A stretch of 63,900 nt of DNA, from assembly GCA_014192065.1 (NCBI GenBank), contig BJHH01000007.1, positions 1-63,900 of the forward strand, in the 5' to 3' direction. Shown piece by piece: positions 23,375 through 32,006 of this stretch (its first letter is position 1; each line of letters begins with the position of its first letter). The translations under genes and the position numbers were made by a program. Source of the DNA: Gemmatimonadota bacterium. Its GTDB lineage: Bacteria; Gemmatimonadota; Gemmatimonadetes; Gemmatimonadales; Gemmatimonadaceae. The notes under the pieces are model-generated. The model was not told the origin of the DNA, did not search any database, and saw only the letters and a program-made list of their open reading frames with translations.

Positions 23375-26300
23375 TTAGAAGGTGATGTTCACGCGAAGCA
23401 GCGACCGCTTCGGTGTTGGTAGCGTGAAGAAATCCGCACGCGAGAAGTTGCCGCTGTCGGTCACGACCTCGGGATCGGGTCCCTCGTACTTGGTCCAGAG
23501 CTTGAGGTTCTGCATCGCGAACTGGATGGACGCACTCTGCACGGTATTGCGCAGCGAGGAAAGGAAACGCTTGGGCACGTTGTACGAGATTGAGAGCTCG
23601 CGGAAGCGCACGAAATCGCCCGGCTGTTCCCACGCCTCGTAGACGTCGTTCTGGGTGGCCACGCTACCGGTGACCGTCACGAACGCAGGCTTGCCTGGAG
23701 TGTCGTTACCGTACCTGCGGAGCCGCTCGCGGCGCGAGAGCTTGTTGGGATCGAGCCGGTTCTGCCCGCGCACGAGCTGGGTCTCACGGTAGAAGTCCGT
23801 GAAATTGTCCGTGATGAAGTCCCGCTTCGAGTCGACCAGAGCCGTGACCCTGAAGTCCCGCATGATGGTGAAGCTGTTCGAGACGTTCCACTCGAGCGTC
23901 GGGTAGAGATTGCCTACCGGTGACACCGTGTCGGCGACGACGACGAGTCCGGTCGCCTCGTCGATCGACTTGATCCGCTTGGACACGTACACCCCCAACT
24001 GCTGGCCGAGCATGGCGCGCGTATGGCTGAAGCTGCCGCCGGGAGCAAAGGCCGCCACGCCGCCTAGGCTCGTCAGTTCGTTGTGCAGCGTGTTAATGCC
24101 GGCGCGAATGTCCCATTCGAAGTTGTTCATCTGGACGGCCGCGACCGTCAGGCCGAGTTCCACGCCGCTGTTGACGACCGAGCCGATATTCCGCAGCGGG
24201 TTGCTGTTGAAGCCGAGCGACGGGGCGATGGGCTTGGCGATGATCAGGTCTTTGGTCTGCTTGTTGTAGTAGGTGAGCTCGGCCGATACGCGATCCTTCC
24301 AGAAGCTCGCGTCGAGGCCCGCCTCGTACTCCGTGCCCCGCTCCGGCTTGAGGTCGGCGTTGCCCGGGTTCCCCGGGTTGGCGCCATTGAGGGTGGCACC
24401 GGTGATGTTGTATGGCGAAGCCACGAGCGTCGTAAGCGCAGCGCCCGGTGCCGGCGAACGGCCGGTCGTGCCCCATGAGGTCCGGACGCGAAGCGAGCTG
24501 AAGTACCTCGTCCACTTGGCGAGCGACGGTTCGTCCGAGAGGGTCCAGGTCGCGCCCACCTTCGGGAGCACGAAGGCCGGAGCCGCGGCGCCGAACGCAG
24601 AGTTCTTGTCGACGCGCACGGCCATCTGGATGAACATCCGGTTGAGGTAGCCGATCTGCAGCTGACTTAGGTACCCAAACTGCTTCTGTTCGGTGAATAG
24701 GCCCCCACCGGTGTTCGTCGCGGCGGAACTGACCGAGTTGTTCGCGTTCGTGACGAACCCGACGCCCGAGCTGAGAGTGTTGGTGTTTCGAGTCGATACC
24801 ACTTGAAGGCCAAAGGAGAGGTTGCCCTCCCACTGCTTCTGCGCGCCAAGCGTGCGGCGGATGTTGCCAAGGTAGTCCACGGTGTATCGCTCGGCCGTGC
24901 GCGCCTGGCGGCTCACCCGGCCCAGGTCGGTCTGGCCTCCATACCACGCGCTGTCGTTCTTGGGGTTGAACTCGCCCTGCTCGTCCATCGCGAAATCGAC
25001 GCCAATGGTGAACTTGTTGGTTAACCATGGGGTCGGCATGTAGTTGGCGGCCATGGACATCGTCACGCGGTGCGTCAGCAGCTGGTTGTCGATGGCTGCG
25101 ATCGCGTTGTAATGACGATTGTACCCGAACCAGCTGTCCGCGCTGTTCTCCGGCTTGTCGGAGCGGGTCAGCGGCGAGCCCAGAAGCGCGCCGGCGATCC
25201 ACCCATACAGCGAGTTGTCCAGGTTGGGCAGCCGCGTTCGGTTTTGAGCGAGGCCGAGGCCAAGGTCGATCGTCAGCCGCGAATCCGGGACGTAGTTGAA
25301 GTTGGAGCGGATGTTGTACTTGTCCAGGTTGCTGTTGGGCAACGTGCCGAGTGCGCCTTGGGTTCCAAACGACAGATTGTAGCCGTAGTTCTGGCCGCCG
25401 CCGCGCCCATTCCACGTCGTTGAGAAGTCCCGGCCCGTGCGGAGGACGTTGTACCGCACCCAAACGTTGTCGTGGACGAGCGCTCCGACCGCCTGGCCGC
25501 GGCAAAGCGGATTGGTGCTCGCTGGGGCGACGAGGGCCGCGGAGCAAGTGCCGTAACTGTCTGCTGGCAGGTAGTTCTGGTCGGTCGAACCGACCTCGAA
25601 CTTCACCGTCTGCACGAACTGGTTGGCGCCGGGGCGACCCTTCTTGGTGATGATCTGGATCACGCCCGCCGAGGCGTCGGCGCCGTACAGCGTGGCGGCG
25701 GCTGGCCCTTTCACCACCTCGATGCTCTCGATCTCATCCGGGTTCAGGTCATTCATGCGGTCGTAGGACTGGCCGCTCACATTTCCGTTGATCGCCCCCT
25801 CGATGACCCGCACGCCGTCGACGAAGAGCAGCGGTTGGTTGGAGAGGTAGACCGACGAGGCGCCTCGGATGCGAATCGTCTTGGATGTACCGAGGACGCC
25901 CGAGTTTGCGCTGATCGCGACGCCCGGTATGCGCGACTGCAGCAAGGCGCCGACGCTCGTCACCGGAGCATCCTTCAGGATCTCCGAGACCGCGAGCGAC
26001 GCGACCTGCGCGGACTGGGCCCTCCGCTCCTGATTGCCCACCGTCCCGGTGACGACGACTTCCGACAGTGTCGCCGCCGTCGCAGTCATCGCGACGTTGA
26101 ACGTAATCGTCTGTCCAGCCGCCACCCTGAGCGTGTCGCCGGCGGCCTTGAAGCCAAGGCGAAAAACCGCCACGGTCACGCGTCCTGGTCGGATGTTCGT
26201 CAAGCGATACTCGCCGACGCCGCTGGTGATCGTCGCGAGGGCGGTGCCTCCGATAGTCACCCGGGCATCGGCGATCGGAGCGCCATTGGCGCCGTCGGTG

Positions 26301-26422
26301 ACCTTGCCGGTGATTATTCCGGTCTGGGCGACGAGTGCTGCCGGGATCGCCATTAGCAACCCTACAAGAGCTGGCAGACAGGCAAGGGAACGCGCACGAG
26401 CCAACGCGGATGTATCCGTCAT
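23375..26422 (-). CDS. SusC/RagA-type TonB-dependent outer-membrane transporter (pair 2)
   Basis: 1015 residues. Signal peptide (LACLPALVGLLMAIPAALVAQ), regulatory-like domain (GIITGKVTDGANGAPIADARV), plug with LLQSRIPGVAISANSG, TIRIRGASSVYLSN and PDEIESIEVVKGPAAATLYGADASAGVIQIITKKG, then the barrel ending LLRVNITF. An AGGCAGGA ribosome-binding site precedes the ATG. Same domain plan as pair 1 but clearly divergent in sequence, so not a recent duplicate. It faces away from the S9 peptidase gene, with the decayed hydrolase between. Confidence 0.95.
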   Translation of the reverse strand: MTDTSALARARSLACLPALVGLLMAIPAALVAQTGIITGKVTDGANGAPIADARVTIGGTALATITSGVGEYRLTNIRPGRVTVAVFRLGFKAAGDTLRVAAGQTITFNVAMTATAATLSEVVVTGTVGNQERRAQSAQVASLAVSEILKDAPVTSVGALLQSRIPGVAISANSGVLGTSKTIRIRGASSVYLSNQPLLFVDGVRVIEGAINGNVSGQSYDRMNDLNPDEIESIEVVKGPAAATLYGADASAGVIQIITKKGRPGANQFVQTVKFEVGSTDQNYLPADSYGTCSAALVAPASTNPLCRGQAVGALVHDNVWVRYNVLRTGRDFSTTWNGRGGGQNYGYNLSFGTQGALGTLPNSNLDKYNIRSNFNYVPDSRLTIDLGLGLAQNRTRLPNLDNSLYGWIAGALLGSPLTRSDKPENSADSWFGYNRHYNAIAAIDNQLLTHRVTMSMAANYMPTPWLTNKFTIGVDFAMDEQGEFNPKNDSAWYGGQTDLGRVSRQARTAERYTVDYLGNIRRTLGAQKQWEGNLSFGLQVVSTRNTNTLSSGVGFVTNANNSVSSAATNTGGGLFTEQKQFGYLSQLQIGYLNRMFIQMAVRVDKNSAFGAAAPAFVLPKVGATWTLSDEPSLAKWTRYFSSLRVRTSWGTTGRSPAPGAALTTLVASPYNITGATLNGANPGNPGNADLKPERGTEYEAGLDASFWKDRVSAELTYYNKQTKDLIIAKPIAPSLGFNSNPLRNIGSVVNSGVELGLTVAAVQMNNFEWDIRAGINTLHNELTSLGGVAAFAPGGSFSHTRAMLGQQLGVYVSKRIKSIDEATGLVVVADTVSPVGNLYPTLEWNVSNSFTIMRDFRVTALVDSKRDFITDNFTDFYRETQLVRGQNRLDPNKLSRRERLRRYGNDTPGKPAFVTVTGSVATQNDVYEAWEQPGDFVRFRELSISYNVPKRFLSSLRNTVQSASIQFAMQNLKLWTKYEGPDPEVVTDSGNFSRADFFTLPTPKRSLLRVNITF

Positions 26423-26621
26423 CGAAATATCCTGCCTTGGGAAATGGTGGTTTACCCGCCCAAAACTTTTACGGCATACAGGCCTGCAGGCGGGCAGGCC
26501 CTACTGTATTTGTGCTCGCCTAAGCGCCGCGATGTCACGGCTGCCCATAATATTTAGATCCAACGTGGTGCAGGTTCTGGTCGCGTGTCAAGGAATCGCA
26601 GACCTGATCCCTGACTCGGCA

Positions 26622-26915
26622 TCATCGGGGCGCGGCCGTTCGCCGGACGGCCGGCGGCACGTCCATGTGGGCCAGGCGAACGTTCTGGCCGTACATCGTC
26701 ACCGCCATGTACGACACGGTGAGGGGTTACGGAATGTCGTCGTACGTGATGCTGCCGAGCGCGACGTCGGTGGGCGCGATCGGCAGCGCGGCTGGGTGGC
26801 CGGTCGCCTGTGCCAGTACCGTAGGAGAGGCGGTCAGGGTCACCGCGAGTAGGGCTATCGCTCGCCGGACGAGGCCGGCCGAGGGGGCCGTTCGTCGTAG
26901 ATAACCTGCCTTCAT
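26622..26915 (-). pseudogene. Exported alpha/beta hydrolase, N-terminal remnant with in-frame stop
   Basis: From the ATG at 26915 the frame gives a signal peptide (LVRRAIALLAVTLTASPTVLAQ) and ATGHPAALPIAPTDVALGSITYDDIP. A TAA at 26727-26729 interrupts it. The same frame continues as SYMAVTMYGQNVRLAHMDVPPA up to a second stop at 26622. That pattern matches the start of secreted alpha/beta hydrolases whose next element would be a LLHG oxyanion motif, which is missing. A truncated, dead gene. Confidence 0.65.
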
Positions 26916-27003
26916 GCAAGCTAAGACCGGCGTTTTCAACCTGGCGTGGCGTGGCTGGGCGCACGCGCGAGTTGACCTAGACACCCGGTGACCCGTACAA
27001 TCT

Positions 27004-27020
27004 TAGTACTGTTCGTACTA
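27004..27020. promoter_or_regulatory. Inverted repeat upstream of S9 peptidase (candidate operator)
   Basis: tagtac-N5-gtacta forms a perfect 6-bp palindrome arm pair, ending 23 bases before the ATG at 27044. Its position near the expected promoter or start site suggests a repressor site. The binding protein is unknown. Confidence 0.4.
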
Positions 27021-27043
27021 GCCCCAAGACCTCCGGGATAAAA

Positions 27044-29128
27044 ATGCGATCCACGATCCGCGCGTCGCTCGTGCTCGGCGCCCTCAGCACGGCCATCGTA
27101 TTGGTCGCGATCAACCCCGCGCCACTGCGTGCCCAGGCCACCCGCCTCACGCCGGCCGACGTCTTTCGCTTCGAGTTCGCCGCCGACGCGCAGGTGTCGC
27201 CGGACGGCCAGTGGATCGCCTACGTTCGGCAATCGGCCGACCAGATGACCGATCGCCGGTATTCGAATGTCTGGATCATGAAGACCGACGGCTCCGATCA
27301 TCGGCCGGTCACGACGGGCAAGTTCAGCGAGGATACTCCGCGCTGGTCGCCCGATGGCAAGCGGCTCGCCTACATCTCCAACAGGAATGGCAGCCCGCAG
27401 GTGTACGTCCGGTGGATGGACAACGGCACGACCGTCCAGGCTACGAACGTGACGAATTCTCCGAGCGCCGTCGCTTGGTCGCCGGACGGGACGCGGATCG
27501 CGTTCCTGAAGCTGGTGCCGAAACCGGCGCTGGTGATTGGCGAGCCGATCACCCCGCCATCTGGAGCCACATGGGCGGCCCCACCAAAGGTGACTGACAA
27601 GCTGGTGTTCCGGTACGACGGCGTCGGCGAACTGCCGAGCGGATATGTGCATGTGTTCGTGGTTCCGTCTGACGGCGGCACGGAGCGCCAGATCAGTAGC
27701 GGCGACTTCCACGACGGGGGCGGCGTCTTCGGCGGCGGCGCACTCACTTGGACCGCCGATGGCGCGGAACTGGTGTTACCGGCCCGTCGAGGTGAACGGC
27801 CCGAATGGAACGCGCGTGAAACCGACCTCTACGCGTTCGCCGTCAAGGACGGCACCGCCCGGCGGCTCACAAGCCGATTCGGTCCCGACGAGAGTCCCGC
27901 AGTGTCGCCCGATGGCAAGCTCATCGCATTCGTCGGCTACGACGACCGGAAGCTCGGCTACCAGAACAACGTCCTTTATACCATGAACCGGGACGGCTCC
28001 GAAAAACGGGCCATTTCGTCGAAGCTCGACCGGAGCGTTGCTCGGCCGACGTGGGCCGCCGACGGCAAGGGGATTTATGCCTCCTACGACGACCAGGGAA
28101 ACACCAAGCTCGCGTTATTCGCGCTGGACGGTTCGCATCGCATCGTCGCCGGTAACCTTGGCGGTGGCGGCTCGGCGTCCGGCGGGGGAAGCTTCAGTGT
28201 CGCCAAGGACGGCACAATCGCGTTCACGACTAGCACACCGAGCCTGCCGTCGGAAATCGCCGTGCTTCGGCCCGGGCCGGCCGCGCAGCCCCGCATCCTC
28301 ACAGCGCTTAACGCAGGGCTCCTCGCCGGCAGGACACTTGGCCATGTGGAGGAGATCTGGTACCCGTCCTCCAAGGACCAGCGGAAGATCCAGGGGTGGC
28401 TCATCAGGCCCCCGGGATTCGATCCCGCCCAGAAGTATCCAATGATCCTCGAAATGCATGGCGGACCGTTCAGCAACTACGGTGATCGGTTCGACGTGGA
28501 AAAGCAGCTGATGGCTGCGCTCGGTTACGTCGTGCTCTACACCAACCCGCGGGGCAGCACCAGCTACGGCGAGGAATTCGCCGACCTGATCCACCACGCA
28601 TATCCAGGTGACGATTTCTTCGACCTCAATTCCGGGGTCGACGCGGCGATCGCCAAGGGATTCGTCGACGCCAACAACCTGTTCGTCACCGGCGGCAGCG
28701 GCGGTGGCGTCCTTACCGCGTGGATGATTGGCCACACCACACGCTTCAAGGCGGCACTCGCGTTCTATCCCGTGATCAACTGGGAGAGCTTCACGCTCAC
28801 CTCTGACATGGCGCCATCGGCGGTCAACAATTGGTTCCCCGGCTTCTCCTGGGACAACCCGGAGAATTACGCCAAGCGGTCGCTGCTGTCGGTGGTAAAG
28901 AACGTGAAGACGCCGACGCTGGTGATGGTGGGCGAGGAGGACTTCCGCACCCCCACGTCCGAGTCGGAGCAGTACTACAAGGCGCTCAAGATGCTGGGCG
29001 TCGACGCCGTCTTTGTCCGCGTCCCGGAGGAACCGCACGGGATTCGCCGGCGGCCGAGTCACGAGGCGGCCAAGCTGACGACGTTGGCGGGCTGGTTCGA
29101 GAAGTACCGCAGCCGCGCCACTCCCTGA
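27044..29128 (+). CDS. Exported S9-family (prolyl oligopeptidase-like) peptidase
   Basis: 694 residues with a signal peptide (LVLGALSTAIVLVAINPAPLRAQ). Residues 35-410 form a WD40/TolB-like beta propeller (repeated SPDGxxIA motifs). The catalytic alpha/beta domain has GGSGGG with Ser552, Asp in GEEDFRTP, and His in EEPHGI. Such enzymes remove acyl-amino acids or dipeptides from oligopeptides. It is the last gene of the island segment before the tRNA-Ser 5' fragment, next to a SusC/SusD pair, which supports peptide use. Confidence 0.95.
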   Translation: MRSTIRASLVLGALSTAIVLVAINPAPLRAQATRLTPADVFRFEFAADAQVSPDGQWIAYVRQSADQMTDRRYSNVWIMKTDGSDHRPVTTGKFSEDTPRWSPDGKRLAYISNRNGSPQVYVRWMDNGTTVQATNVTNSPSAVAWSPDGTRIAFLKLVPKPALVIGEPITPPSGATWAAPPKVTDKLVFRYDGVGELPSGYVHVFVVPSDGGTERQISSGDFHDGGGVFGGGALTWTADGAELVLPARRGERPEWNARETDLYAFAVKDGTARRLTSRFGPDESPAVSPDGKLIAFVGYDDRKLGYQNNVLYTMNRDGSEKRAISSKLDRSVARPTWAADGKGIYASYDDQGNTKLALFALDGSHRIVAGNLGGGGSASGGGSFSVAKDGTIAFTTSTPSLPSEIAVLRPGPAAQPRILTALNAGLLAGRTLGHVEEIWYPSSKDQRKIQGWLIRPPGFDPAQKYPMILEMHGGPFSNYGDRFDVEKQLMAALGYVVLYTNPRGSTSYGEEFADLIHHAYPGDDFFDLNSGVDAAIAKGFVDANNLFVTGGSGGGVLTAWMIGHTTRFKAALAFYPVINWESFTLTSDMAPSAVNNWFPGFSWDNPENYAKRSLLSVVKNVKTPTLVMVGEEDFRTPTSESEQYYKALKMLGVDAVFVRVPEEPHGIRRRPSHEAAKLTTLAGWFEKYRSRATP

Positions 29129-29243
29129 GAATCCGCCATACCTCTGGTGACAGGCGTTCTGACGAAGTGCCTGGCAGTGAGTGCCGGCGCGCAGGGCACA
29201 ATTCCACGTCCGCGAGTCTTCGGGCCTGGGAATCGCCGGGGCC

Positions 29244-29278
29244 CAAGCCGCCGCCTTCAGCCTCTCGGCCACGTTTCC
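29244..29278 (-). other. Displaced 5' half of tRNA-Ser(GCU) (att-like end)
   Basis: 33 of 35 bases match the 5' half of tRNA-Ser(GCU) (10608-10642), including 27 identical in a row (29248-29274 against 10612-10638). The acceptor strand reads ggaaacg instead of ggagacg. No 3' half follows. This is what remains when an element inserting in the anticodon loop supplies a new 5' half to the tRNA. Confidence 0.85.
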
Positions 29279-29367
29279 TGATACTGCGTGTTCAATACTG
29301 GCGAACTCGAAGTCACCGCCTGTGAGATCAGGGTTCAACAGCGGGCGTTCGGCAACTGCGGTCGGAA

Positions 29368-29453
29368 CGGAGGGCACAGGACTCGAACCTGTAAGCGGCT
29401 TTCACCGCGGCGGTTTTCAAGACCGCTGCCTTACCAATTAGGACTAGCCCTCC
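29368..29453 (-). tRNA. tRNA-Ser(UGA)
   Basis: 86 nt on the minus strand. The acceptor GGAGGGC pairs with GCCCTCC, followed by G. The anticodon stem-loop GCGGT-CTTGAAA-ACCGC gives anticodon TGA. A class II variable arm is built on GCGG/CCGC, and the T arm is ACAGG-TTCGAGT-CCTGT. It is a different serine isoacceptor from the gene at 10.6 kb and lies 90 bases beyond the displaced tRNA fragment. Confidence 0.93.
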
Positions 29454-29531
29454 CGAGCCAGTTGAATTTCGCGGAACCGATGCCGCGGCACAACGTCAGC
29501 ACCGGCCGGATCTGGATGGATGCTCCCGCGA

Positions 29532-31853
29532 CTACGGTGTCTTCTTTGCGGGGGTGTTTGCCGGAACCATTGGTGGCACGGCTTTCGTCACGGGGATCTC
29601 GGTTCGGAGTGCGGAGTCACCGCGCAGAGCAGGGAGCCAGCCGGCTGAATCGGGTGGCGGTACCTGCGTGTCGAGGCGAGCGGCCACGGCGACGCCGCGC
29701 GCCCGGTTGTATGTGATAGCAGCTTCCGCGCGTTTGCCATGGGTTCCCTGCGCCTCGGCGAGGATATACCCCAGATGCACGAACAGAAAGGGAATCCCGG
29801 CCGACGGGCGGTCCACCCAGTCCCCCTTCCGGGCGAGCGCGTCGGGCGCCTTGAAGTCGTTCCAGAGTGCCTCGGTGCGGGGGAGGTTCATGAAGCCGTC
29901 GCCGGGCACTTCAATGATATCGCCGCCAACCTTCACCGAGTCGGTCAGGAGGCGCCGCGTGAGCCCTTCGGTCACGAGGTACGCGTCGAGCCCAAGGTTC
30001 TCGGAGGGGTAGCCGGCCGACGTGCGACTGAAGTACACCGAGCGCCTTCCATCCTTGACCATCTGCAGGACGAGGATGTCGGCCTTTTGCAGGAACTGCC
30101 TCGGGACAATGGCCCGGATCTTCCCCGCCTCGAAGAGTTGCGCTTTCTCCAGGTCTACGCCGATCTCCATGGCATCGACCTGGTCGAGATTCATGTCCAC
30201 GACGGCGCCAGTCGGCTTGGTCCAGGCCTTGCCTCGGTACACTGCCGGGCCCTTCGCCTCGTCGTACGCGACAACCGGCCGGCGAATCATCTGTCGCGCG
30301 TACCAGTCGGTGTTCATCAGCGAGGTATTGGCCACGAGCACGTCTCGGCGCACGCCGAGGACTTCCTGAGCGTACCAGAGCGGGAAGGTGTCGTTGTCGC
30401 CGACCGTGACCAGTACGCCGTACGGCTCCACCGAGTTGAGGAGGTCCACGGCGAAGTCGGCGGTGTCGGTCTCGCCACGCCGAGACGCGCTGTTCCAGTT
30501 GGCGAAGAGCGGCACAACAGCCAATAGGAGAACCGGTGCAGTGATGGCCCAGTTGCGCGTCTTGGGTACCTCAACCTTCGAGCCGTCGGCCAGTTTGCGC
30601 GACTCCGATCCGAAGAGGGCCGCCAGCGATTCCCAGACGTAGGTGAGGCCAAGTGCAGCCCAGACGCTCCAGGCCGAGAAACTCCAGAGGTAGAAGTAGT
30701 CCCGGTCACGCACCTCTCGCTCGACGCTGTCGCCGAGCTCGGGCGCCTGCGAAGCGCCGTACAGGAAGTTCAAATAATAAATGAGCAGCAAGGTCAGCGT
30801 GAACATCAGCGGCCCAAAGAAGGTGAAGCTCTGAGGGTCGCGTTTGTAGTGGACCCAGCCGCCGAGCAAGCCAAGCACGAGGAATACCGCGGCCAGCGCA
30901 CCCTGCAGGATCTGATGCTCGCTGTGGGCGTCACGGACCCACTGCCACTTGAAGTACATCCACCACATGCCGATCTGTGCCGAGAACGGCGTGCCGCGGC
31001 GGTCGGACAGCGACGGCTTGCCGTACTGCTCGCGGTTGAAGTTGTACATGAAGGCGGTATACGTCTGCTTGGAGAATGTGCAGCCGAGGCCGATCTTCTC
31101 GCGGCAGCCGGTGGGTTCGCCTTCGTTCACTGCCGGAAAGTGCGCAGCACGAATCGGTTGTGTCGCGAACGGGGTTATGCCGAGCAGGAGCACACCGACG
31201 CAGGCCGCCAACAGTTTCCAACGCAGGATCGTCTTGGGGCGGCGGATGAGGATCGCCAGCCCGACGGCCGGTGCCGGCAACATGCCGGCCATGTGAATGC
31301 CGTAGCCGATGCCCAGTACGTAGGCGATCAGGATGAGCACCTTGTCGGCCTTGGGGCCGTCCGGGTCGTCGCACCAGCGGACCGTGAGCCACGCGACAAT
31401 CGCCAGCAGCGCGAGCGAAACCGTGTAGACCTTCTCGTTCACGACCGACTGCGCCCAGACCGTGAACGACGTGGCGCCAATCAGTACGGTGAGCGACCCG
31501 CCAGCGATGCGCTGCCAGCGTGCCGCAAACCAGCCAACCAGCACACCCTCAGTGATGAGGAACCACATCCCGGCTGCGACCGCGCTCGAGACCGCGGCCA
31601 GCAGGTTGACGCGCATCGCCACGGATGGCGCAATGGGGAGGATGCTGAACACGCGCCCGATGAGCACGAACATCGGGTTCCCTGGCGGATGCGGAATGCC
31701 GAGGGTGTACGCCGCCGCGATGTACTCGCTGGTGTCCCACATCGCCGTCTCTGGGGCGAGCGTGAGGACATACAGCGCGAGTACGGCGAACGCGGCGATA
31801 GCCGCGGCCCCATAGCTGGGGCGATGGTCGAGCGATTGGGCGGCGGTTGCCAT
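29532..31853 (-). CDS. DUF2723 multi-spanning membrane protein (TMEM260-like glycosyltransferase family)
   Basis: 773 residues. The N-terminal 400 are hydrophobic, with about 10-12 membrane spans. The start carries the DUF2723 signature LTLAPETAMWDTSEYIAAAYTLGIPHPPGNPMFVLIG, whose Asp/Glu resembles GT-C glycosyltransferases. The C-terminal part is soluble and ends Pro/Lys-rich. Eukaryotic TMEM260 of this family is an O-mannosyltransferase, so a lipid-linked sugar transferase acting on exported proteins is plausible, though unproven in bacteria. Confidence 0.9.
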   Translation of the reverse strand: MATAAQSLDHRPSYGAAAIAAFAVLALYVLTLAPETAMWDTSEYIAAAYTLGIPHPPGNPMFVLIGRVFSILPIAPSVAMRVNLLAAVSSAVAAGMWFLITEGVLVGWFAARWQRIAGGSLTVLIGATSFTVWAQSVVNEKVYTVSLALLAIVAWLTVRWCDDPDGPKADKVLILIAYVLGIGYGIHMAGMLPAPAVGLAILIRRPKTILRWKLLAACVGVLLLGITPFATQPIRAAHFPAVNEGEPTGCREKIGLGCTFSKQTYTAFMYNFNREQYGKPSLSDRRGTPFSAQIGMWWMYFKWQWVRDAHSEHQILQGALAAVFLVLGLLGGWVHYKRDPQSFTFFGPLMFTLTLLLIYYLNFLYGASQAPELGDSVEREVRDRDYFYLWSFSAWSVWAALGLTYVWESLAALFGSESRKLADGSKVEVPKTRNWAITAPVLLLAVVPLFANWNSASRRGETDTADFAVDLLNSVEPYGVLVTVGDNDTFPLWYAQEVLGVRRDVLVANTSLMNTDWYARQMIRRPVVAYDEAKGPAVYRGKAWTKPTGAVVDMNLDQVDAMEIGVDLEKAQLFEAGKIRAIVPRQFLQKADILVLQMVKDGRRSVYFSRTSAGYPSENLGLDAYLVTEGLTRRLLTDSVKVGGDIIEVPGDGFMNLPRTEALWNDFKAPDALARKGDWVDRPSAGIPFLFVHLGYILAEAQGTHGKRAEAAITYNRARGVAVAARLDTQVPPPDSAGWLPALRGDSALRTEIPVTKAVPPMVPANTPAKKTP

Positions 31854-32006
31854 CAGTCTCTTCGGCTCTACGGGACGGGGTTGAACAGTCCTACAATCTG
31901 GCGCCGGGAGGGTTCCGCGGGGAGTGGCTGAGGCGGGTTCCCCGTAGAGGCCGTAGCCAGCGGGTGGGCCGGCGATCGGATGCGCCTGCGGGCCAGACGG
32001 ACGGCG

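Larger units (their letters stand above)
26423..27043. other. 621-base region with only a broken gene
   Basis: Besides the alpha/beta hydrolase remnant, it holds the SusC (pair 2) promoter side at 26423-26600 and the S9 peptidase upstream region with a perfect inverted repeat. No other gene is supported. Confidence 0.6.

Noticed and set aside
24093-25547. 484-codon second frame inside SusC (pair 2)
   Set aside because: Out-of-frame shadow rich in Arg/Pro/Gln, overlapped fully by the SusC frame.
29339-29460. tRNA at 29.4 kb as selenocysteine tRNA, because selA is nearby
   Set aside because: The anticodon is TGA, not TCA, and the acceptor and D arm fit a class II serine tRNA.
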